Shown here piece by piece: positions 1 to 12,990 of a stretch of 64,000 bases of DNA (within the stretch, counting starts at the first letter, position 1; each line of letters starts with the position of its first letter). This stretch comes from Odontocerum albicorne (Eukaryota; Arthropoda; Insecta; Trichoptera; Odontoceridae). A program made the position numbers and the translations under genes. The notes beneath the pieces were generated by a model. The model searched no databases and was not told the origin of the DNA. It worked only from the letters and a program-made list of their open reading frames with translations. The stretch lies in contig OX463842.1 in NCBI GenBank assembly GCA_949825065.1, positions 29,636,672 to 29,700,671 on the forward strand. The letters are read 5' to 3'.

Positions 1-637
1 CCATGTGTAAATGAAAACCGCCTTAATTGAGCAACTGAATGCCATGTAAAATAAGTGATCTATTGCCAGAAATTCTATTTTTACTTAGTTTAAGAAGCCT
101 AAGTTGTAAGTGATAACTAATAAAACACACATATTTTATCTAACATATGGTATATAAATAATATATAGCACAAGCTGACATAACCCAATATAATAAATGA
201 GGTTAAGAATAATCTCCCGTGATTTTCGTAGCTAAAACCATAGTCTAGAAACTAAATAATATGATATTACCAACAACAAAAAGTAAAATTGTAGATTTAG
301 AATGCAAATTATTAGTATTATAAATATATGTCATTTTTAAGCATTTGAAATTCGAAAAAAATAAACCTTGTTGATGTGAGTTCCTGTAAATAAACGGATT
401 ATTGTATATACAAAAACAGTATAAGCTGCGCCAATAGAGAACGTTGCATTTAAATTTGATAAAGTACGAGTATATGAGAACATTTTTACGAAAATATTTG
501 TTTGACATTCGTCAAATAAAATGCGTGACATTTTATTAGTAAACGTGATCTCAATTTGTTGGGAACCTATAATTAATTAACTGGATCTCGAACGCGATGT
601 CGAAAGATACACACGATCTTTAAAATGTATCGAAATA
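1..637. other. AT-rich intergenic DNA
   Basis: No coding sequence, RNA gene or repeat is recognisable here. Short open frames are AT-rich and have no domain-like composition. One TACGAGTA octamer lies at 465-472. The stretch ends at the TA target duplication (636-637) of the mariner that follows. Confidence 0.6.
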
Positions 638-668
638 TTAGGTCCTTACATATGAAATTGGCGTTTTG
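638..668. repeat. Mariner left terminal inverted repeat
   Basis: This 31-bp repeat is an exact inverted match to 1894-1924. It lies immediately after a TA dinucleotide at 636-637. It is the terminus on the 3' side of the transposase gene. Confidence 0.95.
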
Positions 669-715
669 TTTGGGAGGAACATAAAGTTGATTTTTTTTTA
701 ATATAATATATTTAT

Positions 716-1735
716 TTAATCAAAGTATGTACCATTGCTATCTATGCACTTTTGCCATCTCATAGGTAGTTCATCGATCCCTTTACTAAAAAAACCATTC
801 GGACGGGAATCAATAAAATCTTTGAAGTCGGTTTGGACTGCCCCATCGGAGTTGAATTTTTTCCCTTGCAAGAAGTTATCCAAATTTCGAAAAAAATAGT
901 AATCTGTTGGGGCAAGGTCCGGAGAGTACGGTGGATGTCTTAGACATTCCAATTGAAGCTCTTCTAATTTGGTAGCCGTCTGTTGTGCAGTGTATGGTCT
1001 AGCGTTATCATGAAGCAGCAGTGGCCTAGAGCGATTAACCAGCCTCGGTTGTTTAGCAGCTAGCTTTTCCATCATGGTTTGCAGTTGCTGACAATAGACA
1101 TCTGCCGTAATCGTCTGGCCAGATTTAAGAAAGCTGTAGTGAACAACACCAGCACTAGTCCACGAAACGCTCACAAGTAACTTTTTTGGAGTCAATTTTC
1201 GCTTGGGGCATGGTTTGGCTGGTTCGGCAGGGTTCAGCCATTGCGATGAGCGCTTCCGATTATCATACAGGATCCACTTTTCATCACAGGTAATGATTCG
1301 ATTCAAAATCCCTTCATTATTGTGCCGGTTGAGTAATGCAACGCAGCAGTCAAGGCGCGTTTGTTGATTTGCTTCACTCAATTCGTGAGGTACCCACCTT
1401 TCAAGCTTTTTCACCTTCCCAATTTGCTTCAAGTGGATTAAAACAGTTTTATCACTAACACCGCAGCCTGCAGCTAACTCGGACGTGGTTTGCGATGGAT
1501 CCGCTTCCACAATAGCCTTCAATTCTTCATTATCAACTTTGATCTCCGGCCGTCCAGGGGGCTTGTTATGCAGATCGAAATTTCCAGAACGAAAACGTTG
1601 GAACCAAAAACGCACTGTGTTTTCTTTTGCGGCACCGTCGCCATACACATCATTAATCCTTCGAGCCGTTTCTGCAGCACTGGTGCCACGGTGGAACTCG
1701 TACTCGTAAATAACGCGATATTTCAAGTTTTCCAT
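716..1735 (-). CDS. Mariner transposase (DD34D), intact
   Basis: This enzyme would cut and paste its own element at TA sites in the nucleus. The 339-residue protein has an N-terminal paired-like DNA-binding region with two helix-turn-helix segments (about residues 1-105) joined by the GRPE linker (61-64). The mariner signature WVPHEL is at 114-119. The catalytic triad is complete: D151 (TCDEKW), D243 (LLHDNARPY) and D278 (YSPDLAPTD), with 34 residues between the last two, which defines mariner DD34D. Motifs such as CDEKWILYDNR and a C-terminus ending in YFD match the cecropia subfamily, which includes Hsmar1 and the transposase part of human SETMAR. The start at 1735 is chosen because it gives the usual mariner length and begins just before the first helix. 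No frameshift or stop is present. It is a selfish gene rather than a host SETMAR-type fusion, because no SET domain is nearby. Confidence 0.95.
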   Translation of the reverse strand: MENLKYRVIYEYEFHRGTSAAETARRINDVYGDGAAKENTVRFWFQRFRSGNFDLHNKPPGRPEIKVDNEELKAIVEADPSQTTSELAAGCGVSDKTVLIHLKQIGKVKKLERWVPHELSEANQQTRLDCCVALLNRHNNEGILNRIITCDEKWILYDNRKRSSQWLNPAEPAKPCPKRKLTPKKLLVSVSWTSAGVVHYSFLKSGQTITADVYCQQLQTMMEKLAAKQPRLVNRSRPLLLHDNARPYTAQQTATKLEELQLECLRHPPYSPDLAPTDYYFFRNLDNFLQGKKFNSDGAVQTDFKDFIDSRPNGFFSKGIDELPMRWQKCIDSNGTYFD

Positions 1736-1893
1736 TTTGTAAACTGAGTGACGAAAAGAAAAAAAACAATTGAGGAAAAAACAAATGAATTATAATTTTC
1801 GAAACACAAATACTTGAGTAAATAGCTGTATAAATTTGAATTTGGTATTCCTAACCAAAGAGAAGATATTTGAGATCAAAGTTGCCAGTACGG

Positions 1894-1924
1894 CAAAACG
1901 CCAATTTCATATGTAAGGACCTAA
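1894..1924. repeat. Mariner right terminal inverted repeat
   Basis: This is the exact 31-bp inverted copy of 638-668. It is followed by TA at 1925-1926 and lies on the 5' side of the transposase gene. Confidence 0.95.
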
Positions 1925-1926
1925 TA

Positions 1927-4900
1927 TTGTGTGTTGTAGAAATATGTGATCTTAAAGACATACGTTATATATTCTTGGAATATTTTATGAAAAGCATTTT
2001 TTTTTCAAAATACAAATAATAACGATGAAAATCATTTCTCATTTTTATTTTCTCTTTTTTTGAGTAGCTTTCACTTGAATTCAACAGATGGATACAGTCT
2101 AGATGATTTATTTAGGAAATTTGTCATTCTTACTGAATTTTGTAACAAATTGCCCTTTGACGCGAACGTCGTGTATTTGAAGAAAAGATCATTTGTACTG
2201 GAAAATTATTCAAGTAAAAGGTACTTTTTGTAATGAATTTTATTTCATGAAATAAGAGAGTTTCATTTTCAAGTATGAATAGCAATAAACATTTTTTGTT
2301 AAGGGCATCAATATAACTTGTTTTACATAAATAAAATATTTGGGACTAATTCAAGTTCTTAAACGGGTCAAATAATGTGTGCTAAAAAAGTTAATGGATA
2401 TCCTAAAAATAAAAAAAAACCGGCACAAGATAAATTGAAAACTATGATATACTACTCCATTATGTAATAAAGTTTTTGTGCTTTCTAAATTGGTTGAATT
2501 TGGTTAAGTCAGGCTTAATATAAAAGCTGGTAAAATCTCCATGCTGTGTAAATAGCACCTTTAAAAAAACTGATTAATCTTCGAAACTTTTTTTCCTCTT
2601 GCTTTCTTATTCTTGAAACCTATTTTGTTGAGGTATACTTGCTTTTTTTTCATCAGAAATATTTCTGTTTTTTTTTAACTTTTTTTTCATTAAATATATT
2701 TATTTATATACGATACAATATACCTTACAATAATAACAATAAAAAATTGCTATGCGTGATAAATACGAGTACATTATAAATAAAGAGAATACAAATGAAT
2801 TTTTTTTACAACAATTACAATAAACATAATTACGAGTACAAAGAAACAGGTGTATACAAGCGTATAAAACTATATGTCACCATCACAATACGGGGCCGTC
2901 TAAAGACGTACAGTCTGCATTGCACCAAATCAGGCGTTATTCTTAACAACAATGTGAAAGGGGAATATACGAGTAGATGTGAGGAAAAAAAAAACAAAAT
3001 GTGCCTACTATGTATATGCAAAATCAAAAGTAAAACTCGTCTCTCCAATACTCAATAATGTAAGACGTCAATATATAATTTTCAAACAAGTTGAACAAAA
3101 AAAAACACAGACACAAAATACCAATCATTGAACAACAAACTGAAAACAAAATTTTAAGGACGAATCAGACAAATGCAACTTCACAAATTTCCTTCAGCAC
3201 GGGGGAAAAATACAAGGAAAAAAACACATTTATCAATAAAAAGAATAATCAAAATTTATGAGGTTTTGGTCTTGAAAAAACTGGTATGGCATTTCTAAGT
3301 GTTCAAGTGTAATCTCTGACACCATGAAAACAACTTACGAGTATGAGACCACATGTAAGCCCACCAGTTGGCAATACTTCCACTATAAAGTACAACTAAT
3401 AATGAATTATTTAAATAAATAAATAACCTAAGTAAGCTGTAATGACACTGAAAGGTATAATATCATCATCATTGCCCTATACGATGCTATAAAACACCTC
3501 CATCAAGATCACCCTAGAGCCCAGCACTCCGCATCCTCCCAATTCAGGCCGAGACTGCGATTCTCCATATGACAACAACGGTGTATGCCATACACTGTAT
3601 GGTGTAGGGTGGTCTACCGATTCGATGAGTCCCTTGCGGCCAATGAAACAGCGCAGTAAACAATTTCGGTAAAAATAACTAAGGAATATTTTTTTTAAAC
3701 CGTGTTTAAAAGTGAGACGTATTTTTTAAATATGATTTCATGTTTGTATGTCGAAAACACAGTTCAGGATAATAAAAGTCCCTCTAAGGCGTATTTGTTC
3801 TCATCAGATATTTGGTTTCCTTTTAACGCAGCTGATTGATAGAAAGCTGTTTGAAAAGAGATGGATAAGTGCAATTAGTAAATGGATCTTAAGTACATAA
3901 AGGTAAGGCGAGAAAAAAACACTCCTGTCAAATTAAGCGACTACAATTTTCTTCACGGATATTGAAATATAATTTACTCAATTTTCCAAAAAAGACATTT
4001 GATTGAGCGATCGATGTGTTTATAGCCTACGTTACACGGTGATAAACACAAAAATGTATCTACGTGTAACTATGTATTATTTAATACGTAGAATAATATT
4101 ATATCCTCATTATTTTCAGGCTGCAAGTAATAAGTAAAATTCAAAAAGTCAAACTGCCATTTATTGTTTCTAAAGATAAGATCTTACAAGTTATTTTAAT
4201 TCAGGGTGTTAATTCTAAAATTTGCCATGATTTGTGCCTGTATTATCTGTATACCATATTGATGTATTTTCTTGTAAAATGTACAAATAAAAAAAATTAT
4301 AAAAGTTTCTTTGTATTTCCTGAATTATTTTTGTATGATATTACTTTGTCCAACTTCTTCTTCTCTCTTTTGATTTCTCTCTCACAGTTGGATGTCCAGG
4401 TTTCTTATCCATGATATAGTCTCAGGAGTAGTAACTAAATACGTCTTCTTCAGTCCTCATGGGAATGAATATATCAGACAATCTTCGAATATGTGACCGA
4501 CAGCCGAGATCATCCCACATTAGCATAGCGAGGAATCTACGAAACCTCATCTACGAAGGTGCACTGCGATCATGGGCACACAAAGTGTACAGCGATCTTA
4601 GGAACACAAAGACGACTTTGTCAAACTGAATACCAATTTATTAAATAATGAAATAATAATCCGACTTAAATTTGAAAATAGGCAGATTAAAATGCTTCAA
4701 TCAACAAGTTTCCAACGGATACATGAAAGAAAAATAACAATTGCATTTTATTTTGAAAATTTCATATTGTTTTTATTTGACATTATGCAAAAAAAAAAAT
4801 TCCAGATACAATTTAAAATAGAGGAAATAAAATATACTCTAATACGTAAATTCACGCTCAATATAAAAAATATAAATAAAAAAGTAATGAAAAAGAGTGA

Positions 4901-6540
4901 AAATATTGGGAAAAAATTGCCATCATAACATTTTAAAAAGATCTTTGTCAAAAAAGGTGAAAGAAAACAGTTTGTTATACCTTCAGGCCGAAATGTCACG
5001 ATATGAATACCTTAACTTTTCACTCTTTTTAATATTGTAAGCGAGATATTATATAAAAAGAAAGTCGAGATGCAAATAAACGATGGCAAATTTTACACCA
5101 TGTGTTGGGAATGTAGGTATTTTATAAATATTTATGAAGGATTTTCATCTACGATTTTTTTAAAACGTTACAAGAGACCCATATGCCGAATATAAACTTA
5201 GTTCTTGAACAAACTTGACAAAATAGGGTAATTAGTTGTATTTTAAATTTTGGTGAGGAAAGGCTTCAAGAAACATAACTTTAAATACATTTTCGAAATA
5301 TTTTGACTTAATCATCAATTTAGAATACTCAAATAATACAATTTGTTTGATATAAAACAAAAATTATTACACACTAATTTAAAAATATTGAAAAGCAAAA
5401 AAATATGTTCCGTTTGATTTTCAGTGTGGTATTTTTGAAAAATGGTGTAAAATATATTATTAACTTGACCATTATCACATCGAATATTTTCTCCCTTTCA
5501 TATTAAATTTGATAAAAATTTAAAGCTTGGGTGAATAAGTAATATTGTTAATCAAAAACCTTACTATCCAAAAAAATGTTAAGCAAAAAATAAAAAGCAA
5601 ACATTTTTGAAGTGAAAATTAATTCAGAAAGAAGAATGAATATACCATACTACGAGTATATCATACTATATATTAATATTTATAATAACGGGTATGAGAT
5701 TGATATCACACAGTACTTTTTGTATGGATATTGAGAGTGTTTCAGAATAAAACGGCTTTGAAAGGTAACGTTTATAAAACATGGAGAATCAAAATTAATA
5801 TTACCCATATAACCTTAATTAATGAAGACTATAATAACAAATACAGGGTGTTCTTCTTTTTAAATATTCGCTTCCTATTTATACTCGTTTAAGTAGATAG
5901 GTGTTGTCAAGACTGACAGTCAAGGAACAATGTAAGCGTAGTAACAAAAACCATTTATTAAGATAAAGCAACATTTGACGAAAATGATTTACAAAAGAAG
6001 CTAAAGAAGTAGCCTTCAACTTTTTTGGCACAAAGGGAAGAATACACAAAGGCGAAACTGACACCGGGTCTTCGTGAAACAGCTTGAAAAATTGTCCTTT
6101 GTCGGTGAATCTCAGTAAATCTTTGACATAAAGTGAAAAGATTTGATATATTTTTTTCGCGCACTGTAGATAACAAGTAAAAAGTTCATCTTGTTTGTTC
6201 TCTGAAATTTCGAGGCTGCGGTTTAAACAAAAAAAGGATAAAGCTGAGAGAGGTATCTGACTAGGAAAGTATTCAGGATTAATAGGGGAATCGGAATATA
6301 TTCATCAGTTCAGCGGCGCTCAAAAGATTTTATAGATAATAATATAAATAAATATGAGTTGAAATGTCCACTTTTTAAAACTTAGTATAAAAAAATAAGT
6401 ATTCTTACGGACGTATTTATGTGAAAAGTATCCGACCCACATTATATATGCATTTAAAAAAAAGATAACTAGATATGAATCAATCCAGAAATGTATTTTT
6501 TTATACCGTAGTTAAATATAATAGGAATAAGATGGAAGTG
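1927..6540. other. AT-rich intergenic DNA, no gene seen
   Basis: About 4.6 kb without any recognisable gene. It holds homopolymer A and T runs (for example around 2640-2690) and a slightly more GC-rich patch at 3500-3650 that I could not assign. TACGAGTA octamers lie at 2764, 2831, 2968, 3336 and 5651. A second moderately complex patch at 4430-4620 is also unassigned. Short open frames here look random. Confidence 0.5.
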
Positions 6541-6541
6541 T

Positions 6542-6664
6542 CATTCACGTGTCGCTTTTATGGTGGCTAGTCACCTTTACAGAATGGGTATTGTGAAGGA
6601 ACTCAGCTGCGACTGTGGTTTGGATGATGAGATTATAGATCGGGTGTTTTTTGTCTGTCCTTGA
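6542..6664 (+). pseudogene. LINE C-terminal zinc-finger fragment
   Basis: A short open stretch of 40 codons reads as the extreme C-terminus of a non-LTR retrotransposon polyprotein. The peptide contains VASHLYRMGIVKELSCDCG and later FFVCP, the C-x-C-(x)n-C arrangement that closes many I/R1/Jockey-type ORF2 proteins. The expected histidine (usually DHV) reads as DRV, so the metal site is already damaged. It ends at a TGA at 6662-6664. Nothing upstream is recognisable, so this is a heavily truncated relic. Confidence 0.5.
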
Positions 6665-6669
6665 CGTGA

Positions 6670-7370
6670 CAGATTCAATTTGTCTTAAGTTGTTGTTTTT
6701 TTTAGTTTATTTATTATATTCACTCTTATAAAAGCAGTTTGGTTTTTATTCGATTGTACAAATCATGATAGTGTTAGTGGATTGCCTATAAAAAAGTGCA
6801 AGAGAGTAAAGCACTCCTGTCAGACTCGAATTAACTTCACTAATAATGAAAGAGAAATTGAAATTTGAGTTTTACTTAATTGAGTTCAAAAATACATTTG
6901 GCTGAGCGGTAGAATAAAAACGTTTGTGCGTGTATCCGTACATTTTATGCATGACAATTACTATTAAACATGTAAAATACACTTGTTTCCTTAGACTTTT
7001 CATTCCTCAGAGAATTTTCTGTTTTTTCTATCTTATCTTTTTTCCCGTCACTCATACACTCGATATTTCCATTAAGATATTAAATGAAAAAGTGTATAAA
7101 TTTGTGTGGGATAAATATATTAAACTATAATTAAAAGCATGCAATAGACGTTTTATCGGTGTCATATTTTTTAATATACGAGTAAATGTGCTTATTTCAT
7201 ATTTAAAATAAATAGTTTTTATGGGATATATTTTTCCCCTACGCGCTTATATGTAACGCAATTAATATGCTGTTAAGCCCAACACATATAAATTTTCCGT
7301 ATGAAACAATCACTCATTTTTCAATTCGTATAAGAGAAAATAAGATAGTATATTTTATTACACTTTCGTT
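6670..7370. other. AT-rich intergenic DNA
   Basis: I see no gene or repeat family here. One TACGAGTA octamer lies at 7177-7184. Confidence 0.5.
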
Positions 7371-7371
7371 G

Positions 7372-7550
7372 TACAGCCTAGTGGGTTTATTACCTTAGGG
7401 CGATCTCTTCAGCTTACCAGGAAGATGTTATACAGGCCCCAAGAGAAAACAGACAGGGATCCTTTATTATAAAAATTTTAACAATGGGATTTAAATCCAC
7501 AACCCCTGAGAAAAGACAGGTGACTTATCAAATAGCTCACGGTAATTGTT
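7372..7550 (-). repeat. tRNA-derived SINE copy
   Basis: Read on the minus strand, this begins with a degenerate tRNA-like head: CCGTGAGC, then a stretch ending GATAAGTCACCTGTC, then a B-box-like GTGGATTTAAATCCC. A short body follows, then a 3' tail resembling the CR1-type LINE tail at 61673-61728 (a CTGGTAAGC...GAAGAGATCG block followed by AATAAACCCACTAGG). The acceptor stem cannot pair, so it is a SINE and not a tRNA gene. Confidence 0.5.
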
Positions 7551-8884
7551 TAAGCTGGATTGTCGAATAATAATAAAAACAATAAAAAAATACAATAACC
7601 AAAACTTATTTTGTTTTAATAGATGACAGATTGCGTATTTTTTTTTACATATTCATTAATATATGTGCTATCTAGCCAGAGTACAACGGAAAGAGTTTGA
7701 CATTGCATAGTATTTTTTAATTTTCGCAAACAGATGATTATAATAGGGTATTTGAAGCCTGTGGTTCCATCGTTTTTAAAAGATTGGCTTATTTATTTTT
7801 AAATACTTTTTTATTAAATAAATTATTTTTAAGGTTGTATGGAACAAAATGACGTTAAACAGATGACATGGTTGATTGATGGCTGACTTATTTTTTTTCA
7901 TATTTAAGAAAATGTTTTTCCTTATGTTCTTAAATCCTTTACTTTTCTAAGTTTTCTGTTTCGGTTATTGTAATAGCTACACGCCATTATTTGCTATTCT
8001 AGATAGTCTGTATAATTTAAAAAAATCTATAATGGTTTGAGAAGTGCTGTCTTAGTGAGCGTGTAGAAAAGGAGTATAAAGAAGAATGAAAAATGGCAGC
8101 GTAGGATGTAACGTATGGTGAATTGGGTCTATCTGAACTTTAGAGAAATTGTGGTTGTGGAGCTTCTAGAGAGCATTCATTAAAGAAACAGGCTGAGAGT
8201 TGGCTATTTAATTTGTATTTTTTTAAAACTCCTTTTTAAAAATATGAAAAGTTTTTAAGTTCCTAGTAAAAGATCAAAAGTGGATTACATAAGATATAAT
8301 TATGTACACAATTTTATGAAGTTCGGGGCTGTAGCACTGAAAGTTTTTCCGGTACTGAGTTCTGCCTGAAACTGCTTTATAGTTGAAAAGTTGGCTGGGC
8401 GGCGGTTTCAGGCGTGTGATGAAGAAATTCAATTTAAATGTTTTTGTGAGTATATTATTAAAAAGAAGATGAGGGATTCGATTATTAGATAATTTAAAAA
8501 AATATATTGTTCATAACTAGTTGTAATAAATAGTATTTTAGGAAATGGGGAAATATCAGGGTAGATTCATCAATACTATGCATATACCAAAATTACTATT
8601 TGGACATTATTATTTATGTAAAGCATAAAGTGGTAACTGATGTATTACAATATTTATATAGGTTTGAAAATGCAAAAGTCATGATAACTGAAAGGGTGAA
8701 AGGAAAAGGAAATACTATATTTGGGTGAACAATTAAAGATAAGAATGAGTTGAAGAATTCTGCTATTTGAAAAGTTTATTCTCAGACAACGAATATGTCA
8801 AAAAAATTAAACGGCGAGTTGCAATAAGAAACAAAGTCAATAAGGCTTAGAAAGAATCAAACTATATAATACCAAGATCTGCTA
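7551..8884. other. AT-rich intergenic DNA, possible old LINE traces
   Basis: Nothing is identifiable with confidence. Patches at 8030-8200 and 8330-8430 have a less AT-biased composition and could be old LINE sequence, but I could not align them to a domain. Confidence 0.35.
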
Positions 8885-9420
8885 AAATGAGGTTTGCCAC
8901 AGGGTATTAGTGCCAACATTTATGTATGGGAGGGAAAGGTGGATTTGGAAATTATTGAATGGAGTTGAATACATGCGGTGAAAATTCACGCACTGAGAAT
9001 GCTATGTAATATGTCCACGTATGTATAACATAAGAAGAAATATAATTATTAAGGATCAATGTGAGCTAAACACTGAAGTGTTAAGTAAGGAGAAAAATAT
9101 TTCGTTGACGTTGCTTGGACATGTTGAACGAATGGGTAACGAAATAATTACTAAATAGATTTATAATGCAGGATTAAATTTATAATGAATGTGAGTTGTG
9201 GTAGAGGAGAGTCGAGAAAATATATATGGACTAAGCGAATTAAATTAAAAAAAAAAGAAGGAAAGGTAAGGGGTAAGTAAAACGAAGGAACTATGTGAGA
9301 AGGTGTATGGATGTGGAGGAATCGAAGGAAGCTACTTGTGATAGGAAAGTAAGGCACTTTATCTGCTCTGGCTACTTCAACAGTATCTATGTTAAAGAAA
9401 TCGTTTAATTTCATAGAAAA
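8885..9420 (+). pseudogene. LINE 3' end, decayed RT C-terminus
   Basis: Translating in pieces gives blocks of a non-LTR reverse transcriptase C-terminus: VLVPTFMYGRERW, CELNTEVLSKEK, LLGHVERM and KCMDVEESKEA-like CDRK. These correspond to the family pattern YGSE-W, CGLK-DV, LRWFGHVERM and the terminal CKDR block. Stops and frameshifts interrupt it. Related 3' ends in this window lie at 25950-26690, 28200-29140, 42590-42845, 44340-44900, 45075-45600, 47570-47715 and 57045-57310. The clade is not certain; RTE-like is possible. It cannot make protein. Confidence 0.55.
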
Positions 9421-9424
9421 TTAA

Positions 9425-11970
9425 TGTAGATGGATTAGAAAATCAATGCTGATCATTTCATACACATGTATTTCTTAAAGCTGCATGTTTTATATGAACG
9501 AACGCTTTGTTAAAAAAATATCAGTTTAAAAAAACACAATACAGAAATACAATTATCGCCAATTTGATAAAGGCATATTATATGTGATTTGATTCACTCG
9601 TATATTCCATTGTTGATTTTCTGAAGTTAACCGACTGAAAAATAAGCGGAAACGACGAAAAAAACAAACTTCTTGGCCTGAAGTGCAATAAAACATCGAC
9701 ATACTTTTATTCAAAATTGAAAATAAAACAGCCAAAACACTCTCGGCAAGTTTCAATGGCGAATGAAAAATACAGCGATTTCAATGAATTATGGAGACTG
9801 CTTTGAAAGGGCTGCGATTTAAAAGCTCGAAGCTTAGACTTCTCTAGTGCGGCCATACTCGTATGGTATGTACAGTGAGGCTATAAATTTTAAGAGCTTC
9901 GAGTAGCTCTTTTTGCTTTTGCCGAGTGAATATCAAAAAGTTTTTTCATTTGCACATCGTTTAAAATTGGTTCATTTCTAAGTTAAATTCTATACGAGGC
10001 TGTGAAATAGACAATTTAAACTATTGGTGCGAAATGGAAATCAGTTGCATCGGAACATAAACATGTTTGAATACTTCTTTTTTTTATTAAAAAAGTGAAA
10101 AAATCTACAAGATTTGACGAGATGATTGTGGAAAACTGTTATTTACTTATTAATTTAACGTTTTTTTTATAAAACATATTATAAAGTATAATATTTATAG
10201 GTAGATTTCGTTTTGTCGACCAATATGACCGACTCCTTCACTGAATAATCCAATGCCGACCAATATGAGAACACTTATTACAAATATGTTTCCCTCCATT
10301 GAAAGAGTGTTAAGAAAGAATAGTTTCTATTGAATTGAATTTTTATTTTATAAACGTGATATTTTAATTTTTTTTATATCGATGACTTACTATGACTGTG
10401 TTTCTAGGAAACATTCTATAATATATTCACAATAAACTTATTTAATTTAACATTGCTCACTACCCGGAAACAACCATTTCGTTTGAATACTATTTAAAAA
10501 AACAGGGTGTTAATAATAATAGAAATATGTCTTATAACTTTTGAAGCAGGTAATACTTTAAAATTCATTAATTTGTCTTTGTATTTTAAAGATGTTATTC
10601 GGAATAAAAATAAAAATTCAATCTTATGAAGCACGAGAAAGAATGTGAAAAAATAATATTCTCGTATATACTCGTATGTTACGAGTAGATTTATACTTTT
10701 GCTGTTTGAAAACATTTAAAAGTATATATGATAAATAATGAAAGATTAATGATATGATTTAAAAAATATCGCATATGGCAAATATGGGCTTTTCTTTTCT
10801 TATGTTACATATGTTATATGGTACATATATGTTATGTACTTGTTTTACGAGTATTTTTGTAATTCAATGAACAAAGCTTGATTATTTTGATTATTTGATT
10901 ACATTAAAGAACCAAGTCTATATTTATTTATTCATAATTTTCTTTCGTTTGAGTACTTAATGTTTCATTTTATTTTGCAAATTTCATCAACACGTTGGAT
11001 GATAGCTTTTTCAATTGCCTTAAAATGTTTTTCTTTCTGTTGATCAAAGCAAACACTTCTGAAAAATAACTTGAAGGGTCGCTTATTTGGGGAAATGAGC
11101 TTAAACGGCTAAGTCACTGGGAGTCCCTCTTGTGGACGATCCTTTGGGACAAAGGAAAACTTTATTCCCATTTCATGCTATGATTAAATAAGGATTTTTC
11201 TTATCTCCACGTACTGAACCTTTTTTCAAATTTTATAAGCTGAACAGAAAAAAGAAATATTTTTTTCTATAAAAAAATTTATTAGATATTTCTTGGATTC
11301 ATCATATTTATTAGACAACCAAAAATTAAATTGTTTTAGTTTATAATAATACTTAGAAAAACGTTTAATACACTAAAAAAACAATAAATGTAGAAGAGAT
11401 ACAAAAAAGTTCATAATGGAGAATATGAAATCATGTAAAAGGAACAACAACCAATTTAAATATAAAAAGCAACAAATTGAGTGGCTGGTATCCGAAAATT
11501 CAGTTTATTTACCTGAAAAAATTGCTAAGAAAATTGAAAAAAAAAAAGAAATCCGACACCTTTGATAAATGAGAAAAGAATTAACTGACAAAATATTATA
11601 TAATGCAAAATAAAGTTTCTTCAGTATTGGTTAATAAAACATAAGATTTCATATTTTATATCTCCGTTTTTGCATGACTACATCATATATAGGTAGTATT
11701 CGTATTTAATTGCTGAAAAATCTGTGCGTTTTCGAAAATATTTTTATCAGAACCAACAATATTTTGGAAACAATGTTTCAAGCGTTCCGTTTTATACGGT
11801 TAGGAACAACGTACGTATTTTTTTGGATATTATGATGTTAGTCTTACGTCTTTTGAACCGGTATTTTAATGTCAACATAAGTGCAACTATAAATTTGGTT
11901 ATTCAATTGAGATTAAAAAGTGTTTTGTGATATTTAAATGCAATAATTTCTACGTGTATGATGGCACGAT
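9425..11970. other. AT-rich intergenic DNA
   Basis: No gene is recognisable. TACGAGTA or TACTCGTA octamers occur at 9856, 10669, 10680 and 10846. Those at 10669 and 10680 are separated by only three bases. Confidence 0.5.
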
Positions 11971-11974
11971 TACA

Positions 11975-12465
11975 CCAAGAACAACTTGACCTTTTTGGTG
12001 TAATTATACCATCTTCGACTTGATGGATAGCCACATCAGTTTCTAGACATCAGTGTACCCTAGAACACTTGACAACGACTGACAAATCGCGACGGAACAC
12101 GTGTATGAATGACAGAGACGACGCTCTATAAAGCCAAAGTTAGCCGATTATAGCCGACAGTCTCTTTCTTAAACCCGATGTGTATTACTCACCGCCAAGT
12201 ACTGTACATCAGTATACTAATAATATACATTGTCTTGCTTGGATCAAAAACGACTTGGTCTTTCTTGGTATAATCGAACCATCTTCGGCTTGGCGGATTG
12301 TTGCATCAGTTTCTAGACACCCATGTACGAGTATGTGTTGATAATGTACACAATTACGAGTATCTTGCTAGGACTTATACCGACTTGGTCTTTCTTGGTA
12401 TCATCATCGACTTGTTGGTTCTTTGCATCAGTTTTTAGATACAGTTTGATGATAATGTACGGTTT
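11975..12465 (+). repeat. Three diverged copies of an unclassified repeat
   Basis: Three related blocks start near 11975, 12241 and 12370. Each contains ACTTGG(T)CTTTCTTGGT, then a run ending in GCATCAGTTT(C)TAGA. The copies differ in length partly because the second carries TACGAGTA at 12326 and 12355. No coding potential is seen and the class is unknown. Confidence 0.5.
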
Positions 12466-12469
12466 TTTT

Positions 12470-12985
12470 TCGATTGGAAATGTATTTACAATGTTGGATC
12501 TTCGGATATATCTTTCAAGTACAATTATTGTATGTTGATCGACAGAAATTGACAAGTTATTTTATTCGCTTTATTTTTTTATTATCGTCCTAAAATGATA
12601 TTCTTACTGTGTTGTTTAAAATTAAATTATTTGTTTTGACCAGAATAAAAGTTATGATACGGAATGAAAACCAGCAAAGTTCCTCTTATTGTATTTCTTA
12701 CCGTCCTTGTGGTTTTCGGGGTCCGGGAGGCCACCATTAAATTTCCTTAAATTCAGTTGGGGAAACAGTCAAATATTTAAGATGTAAAATGCATTGACTA
12801 CTTCAAACATAAGACTATTTAAAATTGGTTTGTTTTAAATATTTTACGAAATTATGTAGATGAATAATATGAATGCAAAAAATATAAAATACTTTTCCAT
12901 GTGGGTCAAAACTTTTTTGAATAAATGTATTTAAAGTAAGATAAAATAATGTAACTTCGTATTTTGTTGATTTTCTGTATTTTTA
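12470..12985. other. AT-rich intergenic DNA
   Basis: No gene or repeat is identified. Confidence 0.5.
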
Positions 12986-12990
12986 CATCA

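Larger units (their letters stand above)
638..1924 (-). mobile_element. Complete mariner element, cecropia type
   Basis: This is a full-length Tc1/mariner-superfamily DNA transposon of 1287 bp. Its 31-bp terminal inverted repeats (638-668 and 1894-1924) are perfect to each other and start TTAGGTCCTTACATATG at the outer ends. Both ends are flanked by TA (636-637 and 1925-1926), the expected target-site duplication. The only long open frame (716-1735, minus strand) is an uninterrupted 339-residue transposase. Known mariners are about 1.3 kb, so nothing appears to be missing. Perfect repeats plus an intact catalytic triad suggest a recent insertion; present-day activity is inference. Confidence 0.95.

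Noticed and set aside
716..1735. A host SETMAR-type gene
   Set aside because: There is no SET domain, and the frame sits centrally inside a complete mariner with both inverted repeats and a TA duplication.
1485..1747. Plus-strand open frames opposite the mariner transposase
   Set aside because: They are antisense shadows of the minus-strand coding sequence. The same applies to plus-strand frames across 14860-17511 and 62753-63545.
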